A stretch of 64,000 bases of DNA, from the NCBI GenBank assembly GCA_009760855.2, contig WPIO01000027.1, positions 1,804,501-1,868,500 of the forward strand. Direction: 5' to 3'. Both the position numbers and the translations under genes were made by a program. The notes below the pieces were generated by a model that saw nothing but the letters and a program-made list of their open reading frames with translations, was not told the origin of the DNA and ran no database searches. Of the stretch, positions 23,589-33,654 are shown in pieces; the stretch's first letter is position 1; every line of letters begins with the position of its first letter. Source of the DNA: Cristatella mucedo. Lineage: Eukaryota > Bryozoa > Phylactolaemata > Cristatellidae.

Positions 23589-26500
23589 CTGAAACAGCTA
23601 AAAGACAACTGTTAAATAAGTAGGCACGGGAAGATAAGCTGCTTCAAGCGGTAATAGTTTAAGCTTAAGGCATTACCGAAGGCTTCAGATAGCCTCTACT
23701 GCAGCGAACTTCATTTACCTTAGTTTTACGAGACGTTAGGTTTACGAGAGCGTTGGCTTATAGCATGCTTTCTTCAAATATGCCTCTTATCCAGAAGCTC
23801 TCAGAGCTACACAGAATTTTTGCTGTTAGTAAAATTCAAAATGTGTAATTCCCTCATAAGTAAACGCATTTTCTTTGCTGGTTAAAATCGTGACTGCAGT
23901 TTATCATTCTAGAAATGAGTTTTCACTGCTAGCTAGAAAACGACCAAAGCTGGGAGAAGAAGATGGAAAGGCAGAGATGCTTCCGTGAGGATATCTATGA
24001 GCACGTGATCTAGCCGACAATCTTACAGGGAAGTGAAAAAACCTTGCCTAGTTTGCTTCGAGGATTGCATAATGCGATGTTAGCATAGGAGGGCCATGTG
24101 AGTGATTGAAGTCTGTCATAATTATTGTGAATTAATAAACGTATGACTTTCGCACAGCTCAACACTGCTTGGGAACCTGGCTTTTTATAGCCACTCAGTT
24201 ATAAGCGTTCAGGAGCGATTGTTTGTAGAACCTCCGGATTCCAATTAGCAAAGACGACTCTAGAAAACTACTTGCCTTTACTGATCCTTCAGCAAAACCC
24301 AGGATCCTTGCTTGGCAGGAGAGTTTGTTAGCACCTGTCTGACACCTGGGGTCAAAATTGGGGCACTGATTTATGTTCCAGGTGATATTAGTAACTTACC
24401 CACCTGACACTCGTGAACCTGTTCGCCGACTCACTGAGAATTGTTACAGCCAATGTCTTCCCACACAGTGAGAATCCTGAACGTGTATGCATATGTGAGT
24501 GCCAACATTTTGCGCATCTATGCAAACCGTCAAGATTAGGGAAGATGGAAAGGAATCGATCGGACATTCAAAAACTCCCACACAGTAGTCAAGTCCATGT
24601 GAATGCGACATATTACAAATAGTACGTGACAACTAAGTCTCTAGTGGGAGTAAACGGCAGCAGGTTAGTTTGAAAGCGGTCAACAAGATGATAGACAGAA
24701 GATATCAATCAATCATTATACTTAAGGGTGTCTCAGTATGAAAAGGTGATTAAAGGTGAACGCGGGTACATAAAGACAGGACAGTTCAAATGTATTAGAA
24801 CGCACTGGATCGGATTGGCTTTCCAATTAGATGCAAAAATCCGACAGAGACTTTAGGAATTGCAGATGTCGGATATGAAAAGCCCAAAATGTATGTGGTC
24901 AATGATAAGTTACTGCTATTGTCGCCCTATTACCACAGACTAAAACGAGCGCCAGAGATTCAGAAAATCGCTCAGCAGGGAACAGAAAAATAATTAAAAC
25001 TTAAAAGAATGAGTGCGACATTAGCAAATCTACATTCAGTTCTAAACGATATTGGAAGTATGAAAAAAGATAAAACCAACTCGGTACTATCGGTGACTGC
25101 CTACCTGCTACTTAACTTCATCCGGGCCTCAGTAACAGCCAAATGATAAAGAAAACGTCTTCGGAAGTGACAAGAACGTCTTCAGGTATAATAGTGATAA
25201 TGACCCATTGCTTCTTCCACTAAGAATGGACTTTCCAGAACCACAAGTTCAAAGTAACCCCTATATTAGTGTTCAGTAACTAGTGGTCTCCGCCTTGTCA
25301 CTGCTAGACTGGAAGCATTCCCAGCAGTGATTCCTATAGAATTTCAGCAGTTGTTTGTACAATTAGCAGCCTTTGTAATGAAAAAAACTTTGTTTTGTTT
25401 AGGAATAACAGTAGAAATGTTTTGTTTGTCGCCGGTAGCACCCTCTGGTCCCTTCGTGTGTTCGAGCGACGATGCTTACTCTCCAGGCCAGGCAAAGACA
25501 TGCAAATCGAATGCTGCCTGTGCTTTGTACTTTGTGGGCGTTGCTTTCTTTTAGAGGGCCCAACGAGCTAACGTGTTCGAGGTGGCTGGCTACCGGAGGG
25601 GCCTTGACCTGATCTTGGTGGAAGAAAATTGCTTACACATCCTACGAGGTGAGTGGTGGGTTATGCTTAGGTCTTAGATATGATTCGATCACTAAGAGTA
25701 TTTAAATGCATCTCACACTGATTGTGCCATTGTCGCAGCACGGGCACCAGTATTTAAAGCACGGAGCTGCTAGTGCAGCAGCATCTGTTAAGGAAGCAAA
25801 CCTCAGCTTCTGCACTGGGGCAGCTCTCAGCTTAGCCACCATAAGAGCTCTTGCCTTAGTGGGGCCGACTAGGGCGTCTAGTATAGACCCAGCTCCTGAT
25901 CCACCTAGGTCAGGTTAGAATGGAGCTCTGTGCAGGCTACGCGGTTAGGAGACGGTTGAACGACTAATGTGCTTGCTTTAGCAGGTTCGACTAGGACACC
26001 TAGGTCAGGCCCGGCTACTTGCCCACCAGCTGAAGTTAGAATGAAGCCTGGTGCAGAGGATGCGGTTTGGATGTGCACCGACTAATGTGCTGAAGTAGAA
26101 ATAACAGCTACTCGAGAGGTCAGGAGTTTAGAGGAGAGAGAATATAATGGGACGACTGACAGAGCTTGGGGCTGCAGCTTGGTAGTCGATGCTAGGCTTG
26201 GCTTCGAGAGCACGAGAGACGAACCTACGGCAACGAAAAGCTAAGTGCAACATAGACAGCGAAGTTGTGTTCTGCTGGCTACTCAGTTAGCTGCTCGTAT
26301 CTTGGGGTGCTGTAGCGGTGCGCCTTCGGGGTTGGGACCATCGCTAGCGACGTGGGCATAGGATTGTTTATTAGACGAGGGCTTTGGGAGTTCGTGCAGT
26401 TAACTCAGTCGGTCCGGTGGTGCTGCGTAATGTGCTTGCTCTGGTGGGTAACCACTACTAACAGGCCCACAATTAACTATAGCTTTCGGCGCCCAGTTGT

Positions 26501-26735
26501 GGCCCCTTGTGTTTCAACCCCACGGCAGCACTGCATCACAAAGTCCACCGTTAGAGAACTGGGGGACGAGCTTCGCCCGCGGTTACACTTCTGCAGCTGA
26601 GCATGCATGAAAGAGCATCTATAATAAGTATCTTCTCAACTTACTCCTGTACCACTTGCTGATCTTTCCTGTAAAAAAACATTACAGTGGCCACGGCCAA
26701 ACAGGCTTATATGACAGAAGCGATCGCATAAACAC
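23589..26735 (-). other. Intron 2 of IRG locus A
   Basis: About 3.1 kb. Parts (near 24,660, 25,540-25,760 and 26,590-26,720) are recognisably related to intron 2 of locus B (52,740-53,990), showing the whole locus was duplicated. A diverged tandem duplication lies at 25,865-26,110. No further gene seen. Confidence 0.6.
25865..26110. repeat. Diverged tandem duplication, unit about 120 bp
   Basis: Both units hold CGACTAGG, CACCTAGGTCAGG, AGTTAGAATG-AGC and CGACTAATGTGCT in the same order. Old, inside IRG intron 2. Confidence 0.6.
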
Positions 26736-26963
26736 CTGGTAAATCCCAGAACAAAACTTTCTCGTTGTCAGGGTGAGCATACGACGTTGGCTCAGCTGTA
26801 GTTTCCGTAACACCCACTGCAGCTGCTCCATCGCTGTCTGCCTTCAACCTTCGCATGGCATTTATGAAACTCGACTTTCCTACTCCAGATGCGCCGGTCA
26901 CTGCGATATTCAGGGGAACGTCTTTCCATTTATCGAGGCCTTGTCTTACTTTCTCCGGAATCA
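26736..26963 (-). CDS. IRG locus A, exon 2 (P-loop exon)
   Basis: 228 nt, open throughout. Begins after acceptor GATTTTAG with EKVRQGLDKWKDVPLNIAVT, then the P-loop GASGVGKSSFINAMR and the switch I segment (VTETTAEPTSYAHPDNEK), and stops at VLFWDLP plus one base. The donor reads CCAG|GTGTTT, weaker than the GTAAGA at the same place in locus B. All residues expected for nucleotide binding are present. Confidence 0.88.
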
Positions 26964-28491
26964 CTAAAATCAAGCATTTGCAGTTCAGTAGAATCACGGA
27001 GTATAGATGATGATACAGTAATTGTTACTAACGTTCAGTATTTTCGGGTTAACATTGTTCTAGGAAAGACAAAACAACTCGTCTAGTTGAGCTCTAGAAC
27101 TGCAATCTTTACCAATTTGACCACTAACCTGGTATGCTTACATGCCTTCATGAACCATTTAAAAGCTGCGATAAAAATAGATATTGTACATTCAATAAAG
27201 TTACATTTCATTTTAAATACCCTAAATATTGATAGATTAGCCTCAGTTAACTCTAGATAACGTCAGGAACTATGCAAGGTTTCGCAAGCTTGATCATGAT
27301 CCTGCTTAGGCTGGAAAATGAATGCAGTAGACCATGTGAACTTCCTAAAACTCACTTCCCGATTATAGGAAACAACTAAATTGGTTCGATTCAGCAAGTC
27401 TTAGAGCCACAGCTTTTTAACTTTCGCTAACTTTTACGCGTTAAGTTTGAAGGTCTTTAGTGGTTTTCAACTGTTCTGTGATTGCTACTTGAGCAAAGAG
27501 CATACGTTCATTCATTTTTTTCGGCAGAATCTAGTATTAATTTGATGCAGTTTTTTAGAATAAAATAATTTATGCTAAACATGCAAACTGCCTGGACCGG
27601 CCATAGAGTAGGGAGCAGAGGAGCAAACTGCACGTTCAGGCAGTACATTACGACTCAGCTGCTGAGCCAAATTATAATCGAAAGACTTGTCTTTAAACTC
27701 TGGGTTGGAAGAAAGCAGAATAAGAGTTTTTCCACAGAAGCCTTCAGCTGGTCTACTTTCAAGACTTGTTAACTATTACTTTACTCTGCAAAAGCGATTG
27801 CAGATGCAAGAGAGAAATCGACATCTACTGCTCTCCATAGACATTAACTTCACATGCCTCACCTTATACATTATCCCTAATGTTCGTCTACTGGCCGAAC
27901 GACAGTCACTTCCGGTTTGTGATCTGATGTAAACATACCAATGTTAGCAGGTTTCTGCCAAGTACATAAGGAGTGGGCCTTGGAATGCCGTTTACCGCCG
28001 GTTGCTATGGGCGGGGCGGGGAAACAGAGGCGGGACTAGACACCCTGCCGATAGGGGGTTTACTCTTTTATCATCTTGTTGTACTACCAGTCGGACGTGT
28101 GATCTCGAGGGGCGTGTCATTTCCGGAAATTCTTTACGTTTTATCATTTCCCAGTTATTTTTTAAGGGTCCGTTTAGGGCAGAATAGCTTATATTCGCAG
28201 AGTTCACCAGAAAACCGCAGTTCCGGCTCAGTTATTCTTCAAACAAAATTATTTTGTTGAGCTCGATGTACGACTTCCGGTTTAGATAGGTCTTACATAA
28301 TAATTTTATTGACCATGTTCCAGCCACCTTACAACCACCAAAATTTGAGCTTGCATTTATAACTAGTTTATCTTTAATACGCGAATTTCAAATAAATTGA
28401 CCATTTTTTGTGGACCTACCTCCTTATTTCGGAGGCTACCCCATTAAGACCAACTACGAACCGACGACCGTTGTGGTACAATGGTACTTAC
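26964..28491 (-). other. Intron 1 of IRG locus A
   Basis: About 1.5 kb, donor GTAAGT and acceptor TTTTAG. Nothing else recognised. Confidence 0.6.
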
Positions 28492-28848
28492 CGGATACTC
28501 CTTTCTCCTGTACGTCTTACACTAAAGCTTGAATGTCATTTGCATATACGACCACGTAGCTCTTTAAGCACTCATCAAAATCGTCCATTGCCAGGTAATG
28601 GCAAACTTTAACTGCTACTAAAAAGACTACGTTCAAGTATTATCTTACCGCCTGATCTGCTCACTGACGGTGCTTGGCAGGCTGCGTTTAAATATGGTAC
28701 TGCTGTCGTATAATAGGGAAAGTCCCTAAGCTCAATGAATAGATGGGGAATTCCCACCCTCGGGTGCTTTTCCCTAATGTGCTGGCTAGAGCCTGATTTT
28801 GACGTTAATTCCGAAAACCTCAAGTGCTTTCCCTCCACACCCCAAGTT
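28440..28848. repeat. Duplicate of the IRG 5' region (related to 1,310-1,720)
   Basis: This stretch aligns with 1,310-1,720: the IRG first exon, its donor, about 110 bp of upstream sequence, and the front of the 458-bp unit. The similarity stops abruptly after CACACCCCA at 28,848, exactly where the AT-rich viral element begins. Confidence 0.85.
28492..28588 (-). pseudogene. IRG locus A, exon 1 with in-frame stop
   Basis: 97 nt, phase 1, same length and donor as the intact copy at 1,361-1,457. Reads MDDFDECLKSYVVVYANDIQ then two codons later GTG TAA, where the intact copy has GCG AAA. The stop at codon 23 would truncate the protein before the GTPase domain. Confidence 0.7.
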
Positions 28849-28862
28849 AATTCTTGTTAACT

Positions 28863-28897
28863 GAGTTGTTTGATATGTCTATAAAATGAATAAAAAC
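28863..28897. repeat. Candidate left terminal inverted repeat of viral element
   Basis: GAGTTGT, then TATGT, CTATA and TAAAAA appear in the same order and spacing as in the reverse complement of 44,921-44,960. Imperfect, and overlapping the YqaJ stop codon; could be coincidence in AT-rich DNA. Confidence 0.25.
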
Positions 28898-29674
28898 TAT
28901 ACTTCTCTAGCAATTGGAACAATCCTTGGAAATTTAAATGGATATTCCTCTTCTATCACTTGTATTTCTACTTTTTTTTATATAATATTTTATATCATAT
29001 CCAAAACTTTTCTTATTGTTAAAACGACGATAATCACTTATTATATCAAACTCAAAATCAAAGTATTTTTCATCTTTAAGCAAAAACATAAATAATGGAA
29101 TATGAATCGGCATATCAAAAATATAACTTGTTGGGATTCTTACTAAACCAGCAGCAACAAAATCTTTAGGTACATCATCACAATTCAATCCAGGAACGAA
29201 TATCTCAAATTCACTATAAAAACATCTACTTAATTTTAATACATGAAGTCCTAATGAACATTGAGCCAAGTATTGTTTTGGAATAAAATCTTCTACTATA
29301 CTTCTAGACCATAAACACTTTATCTCAATTAGTGTATCTTCATCTATAACGCCATCTGGAGAATATCTATAAACACCATCACTAGTAAAGCATTCATTTG
29401 AATTCTCAATAGTTCTATCTAATTTCCTTTCTAAATATTTAGCAGCTATTGGTTCAAATACCTTACCAAATAACATTTGTGCAAATCTCATTGGTTGAGA
29501 ATTAGCAATATATTTTTTTAGTTTTCTATTAGCAATTAATTCAATATCACAATCAATTGGTGAACCAAAAACCATATCATTTCCTAAAACAGAATACACT
29601 TCTGATCCACCAATATTTAAACTCATAGCCTTTTTCCATTCATCAGACCCTGAATAAAATTCGTTTTTTTGCAT
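28897..29674 (-). pseudogene. YqaJ/lambda-exonuclease-like nuclease (viral)
   Basis: About 259 codons. The open part (246 codons from 29,674) shows the YqaJ order: an N-terminal region (FYSGSDEWKKAM), QPMRFAQMLFGKVFEPIAAK, then YSPDGVIDEDTLIEIKC, which carries the D...E-x-K catalytic core of PD-(D/E)XK nucleases, and a Q-containing helix (IPKQYLAQCSLGL). Such 5'-3' exonucleases work with single-strand annealing proteins in recombination or replication of large dsDNA viruses and phages. Near 28,975 a run of eight A (sense strand) shifts the frame; the other frame carries a plausible C-terminus ending at 28,897. Last gene of the minus-strand block, 23 nt after the capsid gene. Catalytic residues are intact. 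Confidence 0.75.
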
Positions 29675-29697
29675 TATATTTAGTTATTATAATTTTA

Positions 29698-31230
29698 TTA
29701 CAAATCTTTTCCTTCATATACTATATTTCCTTTACTACAAGTGAAATTAGCACCACTTCCATTAGAAGTTAGCTCAGCACTATTCTCACAAATAGTCAAG
29801 TAATGGATTATCAATGTGTTTCCAGCAGGTACAGCACTATTGAACTCAACAGTTACATTTAACCGAGAAGTCACTCTAAGAGGCTCATCATTATATTGCA
29901 AGTCAACAACATGAATAGGATAAAGTGACATCCATTCTGAGAAAGAAACACCACCAGGATTAACAATCTCATTAACACCAAGATATTGCTTTCTGAAAGT
30001 CGTGAAATCCATATATTCAGGTGTATGCTTACCAAATTTTGCCAAAGTAGATCTTGGAACTGCAGGATATTGTTTAGATCCATTAGCAAGAACTGAAACA
30101 CTTTTATATCACAATGATTTTAAGTACAAGGGTTACCAGTGTAACTATCGTATTTATCAGCATTTTGAGCAGCCACTATCAACCACCTAACCTTATCAAT
30201 TGTATTTTGAACTGATAAAGTTTTAACAAATCTAAGATTTTGATTGAAAGTATTTACAGTAATGTTTTCATATCGTCTAACTCTGTAATTTAGTCTAATT
30301 TTCTTTGATCTCTCACTTGAAATATCTGCAAGTGCTCTTTGAATACTTTCTTTTGGTGTTACACATGCTACAACAAGTCTCATTTTTGACATTGCAGTTC
30401 TGAAAGCAGTATACATACCTTGTCCATTAGCTATTGCTGATGTTACAACTCCACCAACACTTTTTCCAGCCATTGTATCTGCAGTATCATTTGCACCTCC
30501 ACTTGTTCCAGTCATAATAATATCTCTATCAAATCCACCAACTCTTGTCATTTCAAGTGTAAATGGGATATTATATAGAATTTTATTCATATCAGCACAA
30601 AAACCAGAGATTCTCGATAAAGGTAATGCAATACTGAAATTTCCAACTTCATCAATAGTTGTATTTATAATTCCTCTTCTAACTACAAATCCACTGTTTT
30701 TATCACTAGATCCAGAAGCAGTAGGATTTACACAAGAAGTAAGACCATCAACTAAATCGTTCATTCCAGTTACTTCATCTTTTTACCATCCAGTAGCAGG
30801 ACCTTAAAATTCTGTTATAACTCTCTGGATAGCATAGAAGACCCATTAGTGTTGAAACACTTCCAACTCCTTCCTTTAACGGAAGACTTTCAATCTCTTC
30901 AGTGCCAAGTCTAAATCTCATACTACTAAACATCCATGCACCACCATTATTAACAAGACTGAAGGCAAGATTTCTATGAGGAGTACTAAAAGCTCCACCA
31001 GCTGCAGTCTGGACTTGTATTTGTCCTTCAAGTAAAAGATAACTATCAGATAGGACATAACACGTTTGTTGTTCACCAGGAACAATGAAACTAACTAATT
31101 TACTAGTACCATTATCAGTCTCATTTCCATTAACTTGACAAAACTCTCTAAATTGATAGTCTTTAAGTTTATATTCAGGAAACTCAGGATCTCCAAGTTC
31201 GAGTATACTATCGATAGGTGCACTTGCCAT
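29698..31230 (-). pseudogene. Major capsid protein, double jelly-roll type (broken)
   Basis: About 511 codons in three frames: 31,230-30,775, about 30,810-30,120, and about 30,095-29,698. The first break lies at a TTTT run near 30,805, the second near 30,110, with a TGA and TAA also near these points. Recognised by the Polinton/adintovirus hexon pattern: ELGDPEFPEYKLKDYQFREF and SFIVPGEQQTC at the front, the FSIALPLSRISGFCADMNKI segment in the middle, and FRKQYLGVNEIVNPGGVSFS followed by a C-terminal beta region. In living relatives trimers of this protein build the icosahedral shell. Its neighbours (minor virion, penton-like, ATPase) support the call. The start is set by a TATATAGAGAAGAA leader just before the ATG. 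Confidence 0.75.
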
Positions 31231-31244
31231 TTCTTCTCTATATA

Positions 31245-31859
31245 AAAAACTAAAATTTTATTTTTGAAGATTGATCCAGCTCCTAATCTTTTCTTTATGT
31301 TTCCAACATAAGTATCAATCCTAGGACTAACATAGGGAACAACAACTTTATCACTAATTATTTTATCCATTTCCTTATAAGCTTTAGGATCACTCTCTTT
31401 AATAGTCTCTTCATAGTCTTCTACTTCTGGATCTTCCTCTATCTTTGTCTTTTTACTTTTTTTAGATTTTTTCTTAGTAACCTTTTCAAGCATAACTTCT
31501 TTTAATTTAAGATCCATCTCTTTCATCTTTCTATCATATTCTTCATCTTTTCTTTTTTTCTCAAGCTCATATTCAAGTTCTTTCTTTCTTTTATCTTCTT
31601 CAAGTTTATCATTCATTTCTCTTCGTTTAACAGCATAATCTTGATCTATCTTTTCTTTCTTTGTTTGAAGTTCAGTAAGCTTTCTTGCTTGATGCATTTC
31701 AATACCGTTATTTACAATCGTTAATCCTGCATCAACAGCTTTACCTGTAGTACCTAAAACTTTATTAAAGATATAAAGAGCATTATCAAACTTTGCTCCA
31801 GATCCACGATATTTTCCTCCATGCATTCTTTGATGACCAACTCTTGCATAGCTACCCAT
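31245..31859 (-). pseudogene. Coiled-coil minor virion protein (putative)
   Basis: Starts at 31,859 after TAATATAGAGCA. The front is Gly/His/basic (MHGGKYRGSGAKFDNALYIF), followed by a small hydrophobic segment (LGTTGKAVDAGLTIVNNGIE) and about 90 residues of charged heptad-like coiled coil rich in Lys and Glu, then a basic stretch KKSKKSKKTK and an acidic one. The end RLGAGSIF repeats the Gly-rich theme. As read, the frame runs on into the capsid gene to 31,095, which suggests a 1-nt loss near the end at an A run (about 31,260). A Gly-rich start next to the capsid gene is common for minor capsid or core proteins of this virus group. Function inferred from position only. Confidence 0.5.
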
Positions 31860-31868
31860 TGCTCTATA

Positions 31869-32769
31869 TTACTTTGAATTTTCTATTGTTGCAACTACAT
31901 CAGTTATAATACTTACAGGATTTCCATTTTGATCTGTTAAACTTATCTTAAAACTACTTATTCCATCTATATCTTCTCTTGTTGACAAATATAATACATT
32001 GGGAATATGTAGATCAACCTTTTCACCTGGACTAATATCATCAATATCTATAATATATAAAGAAGTACATTGCTCTAAGAATCCTTTTTTTTCTTTCTAC
32101 ATAATTCCTAAAAGAATCAACTAAGTCACAATCAACACTTATCCATCGTATTCCTTTATTGTCTGGTAATAACATTTTATTCCATGCTTTAAAGATACCT
32201 GCAAAGTACATTGCTTTTTCTATTGCTTTATATGGTGTTTCTCCTACAAGAGCAGAATCAAATGTTCCTTGTTGATTTGAATTAAAACCAAGAGTATCAC
32301 CTATTGAATTCACAGCAACATTAGAATTGCTTCCAAGTAGAACAACGAAATCACCAACTATTTGCATTAATATTCTATCATCTGTATCAACACTAAATTT
32401 TATACCTGTACTATTTCTTTTAGTTGTATCATAAAAAGCACTAACTGTTGTTAAAGTTAATCCGTTTGGACCAACAATAGTTTTTACTTGTGGTTCTGAT
32501 AGTCCTCTATTTAGAGCTGCTGTTATTTTTTTTGAATCATAATAACCAGGAGTAATTGTGATAGTGGCAGGTGATAAATCAGTCATTGTCCACTTAAACC
32601 AAAGTTTATCGTTTATATCTTTAAGTATATTTAATACTACTTTATTAGTATAAGTTAATTCTACTCGATGTAATCCAATTTTATTATAACCTGAATCAGA
32701 TCCTAGCATAAGAGGAGGATATAATGTTTTTGATTCTGAACTACTAGTTCCAGTTAATCTTATTGACAT
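31869..32769 (-). pseudogene. Penton-like virion protein 1 (paralogue of next gene)
   Basis: About 299 codons. Open to 32,041, then shifted by one base at a run of eight A near 32,090; the other frame continues to a TAA at 31,869. Beta-rich, with TITPGYYDSKKITAALNRGL in the first half and SSFKISLTDQNGNPVSIITD at the end. The terminal TDQNG segment matches the C-terminus of the neighbour at 32,779-33,645 (VITITDKNQNIIDF), so the two are paralogues of equal size. Single-jelly-roll penton or spike proteins are the usual occupants of this slot in Polintons; assignment to penton is an inference. Separated from both neighbours by 9-nt spacers. Confidence 0.5.
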
Positions 32770-32778
32770 TTTTCTATA

Positions 32779-33645
32779 TTAAATTTCGAGAATTTCTATA
32801 GCAACTGTAATATTTTGAGAATTAAAATCTATTATATTTTGGTTTTTATCAGTAATAGTAATTACTATATCAGAGATACAATCATTAGCAACATTATGAT
32901 ACTTAATAGTTTTTGGTTCATAAACCATTAGACTCCATGGATAGGCATCATAAGGAAAACTAGCCAATACTTGTGATTCTGTTCCATTTATAAAACTAGT
33001 TCCACTTGCAACCATGTTACAATTTACAACTATAAAATCAATGTTACTAACATACACTTTATTCTCAGAATCAACCTTAGTATTAGGTGTACAAACGACT
33101 GGTGTAATGTCAGAATACATTTTAGCAAAGTCAGTAGCAGAAAGAGTTGTATAAGCAGCAGCAGTAAATCCTAATGTATAAGAAATAGTAGATTTACTTG
33201 CAAGAAAACTCCAAACAACAGGTAATTTAATCCATGACTTTGAAGTAGCAGTATCAAGCCCCATTTGAAACTTATCAGTTCTTGCTCCAGATTGAGTAAT
33301 TGAGTTATTAATTGTATCAGGAATTCCAACATTTATATTATCAGTTGTACCACCATATATTCCAGGGCTTAATTTAATAGTTTGTTCTGAACCACCAGTA
33401 ACTTTATAAACAAAAGTATTGTTAGTTTCAGTTATATTTCTAATAGAATTAGTTGCAGCAAATTTCTTAAAACAGATTTTAAAGTTTTTACCTCTTAGTA
33501 ATATTGGTGTATTAACCCTAGTTCTTATTGGATTAGTTGTTCCAGTTATATTGAAAACATATCCATCTTTACTTGCTTGACTACTTCTTCTAATACTTTC
33601 AAGATTCTTTAATATATCACCAGCAATTTTTACTAAGTCACTCAT
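32779..33645 (-). CDS. Penton-like virion protein 2 (intact frame)
   Basis: 288 codons, open from ATG at 33,645 to TAA. The best preserved gene of the element. Beta-rich with many Thr/Asn/Ser; middle segment TIKLSPGIYGGTTDNINVGI corresponds to the TITPGYYDSKK segment of the neighbouring paralogue; C-terminal VITITDKNQNIIDFNSQNIT. No transmembrane segment or signal peptide. Probably a virion surface (penton or fibre-base) protein by position and by paralogy; not proved. The start is fixed by TATATAGAA directly before ATG, and the next gene starts 9 nt past the stop. Confidence 0.5.
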   Translation of the reverse strand: MSDLVKIAGDILKNLESIRRSSQASKDGYVFNITGTTNPIRTRVNTPILLRGKNFKICFKKFAATNSIRNITETNNTFVYKVTGGSEQTIKLSPGIYGGTTDNINVGIPDTINNSITQSGARTDKFQMGLDTATSKSWIKLPVVWSFLASKSTISYTLGFTAAAYTTLSATDFAKMYSDITPVVCTPNTKVDSENKVYVSNIDFIVVNCNMVASGTSFINGTESQVLASFPYDAYPWSLMVYEPKTIKYHNVANDCISDIVITITDKNQNIIDFNSQNITVAIEILEI

Positions 33646-33654
33646 TTCTATATA

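Larger units (their letters stand above)
20427..28588 (-). pseudogene. IRG-family GTPase, locus A (four exons)
   Basis: Gene model: exon 1 28,492-28,588, exon 2 26,736-26,963, exon 3 23,464-23,588, exon 4 20,427-21,187. All introns have GT-AG ends and the phases fit: exons 1-3 sum to 450 nt. Predicted product about 404 residues, the usual IRG size. IRGs are dynamin-like GTPases, best known in vertebrates for interferon-induced attack on membranes around intracellular parasites. Visible motifs: P-loop GASGVGKSS (exon 2), DLPG at the exon 2 end continued by GVGTPKF in exon 3, FYFARSQTDQ and ISSRKPLLWDFPKL in exon 4, then a hydrophobic helical C-terminal half. Two defects: a TAA in exon 1 (codon 23) and a 1-nt deletion in exon 4 near 20,880. 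It may be a recent pseudogene, or these may be assembly errors, or another first exon may be used. Intron 1 to intron 3 sizes are about 1.5, 3.1 and 2.3 kb. Confidence 0.8.

Noticed and set aside
28886-29095. 69-codon plus-strand frame
   Set aside because: Antisense shadow of the YqaJ nuclease gene.
31095-31254. Extension of the coiled-coil protein into the capsid gene
   Set aside because: The extra residues are an out-of-frame reading of the capsid gene; a lost base near the true end is more likely than a fusion.
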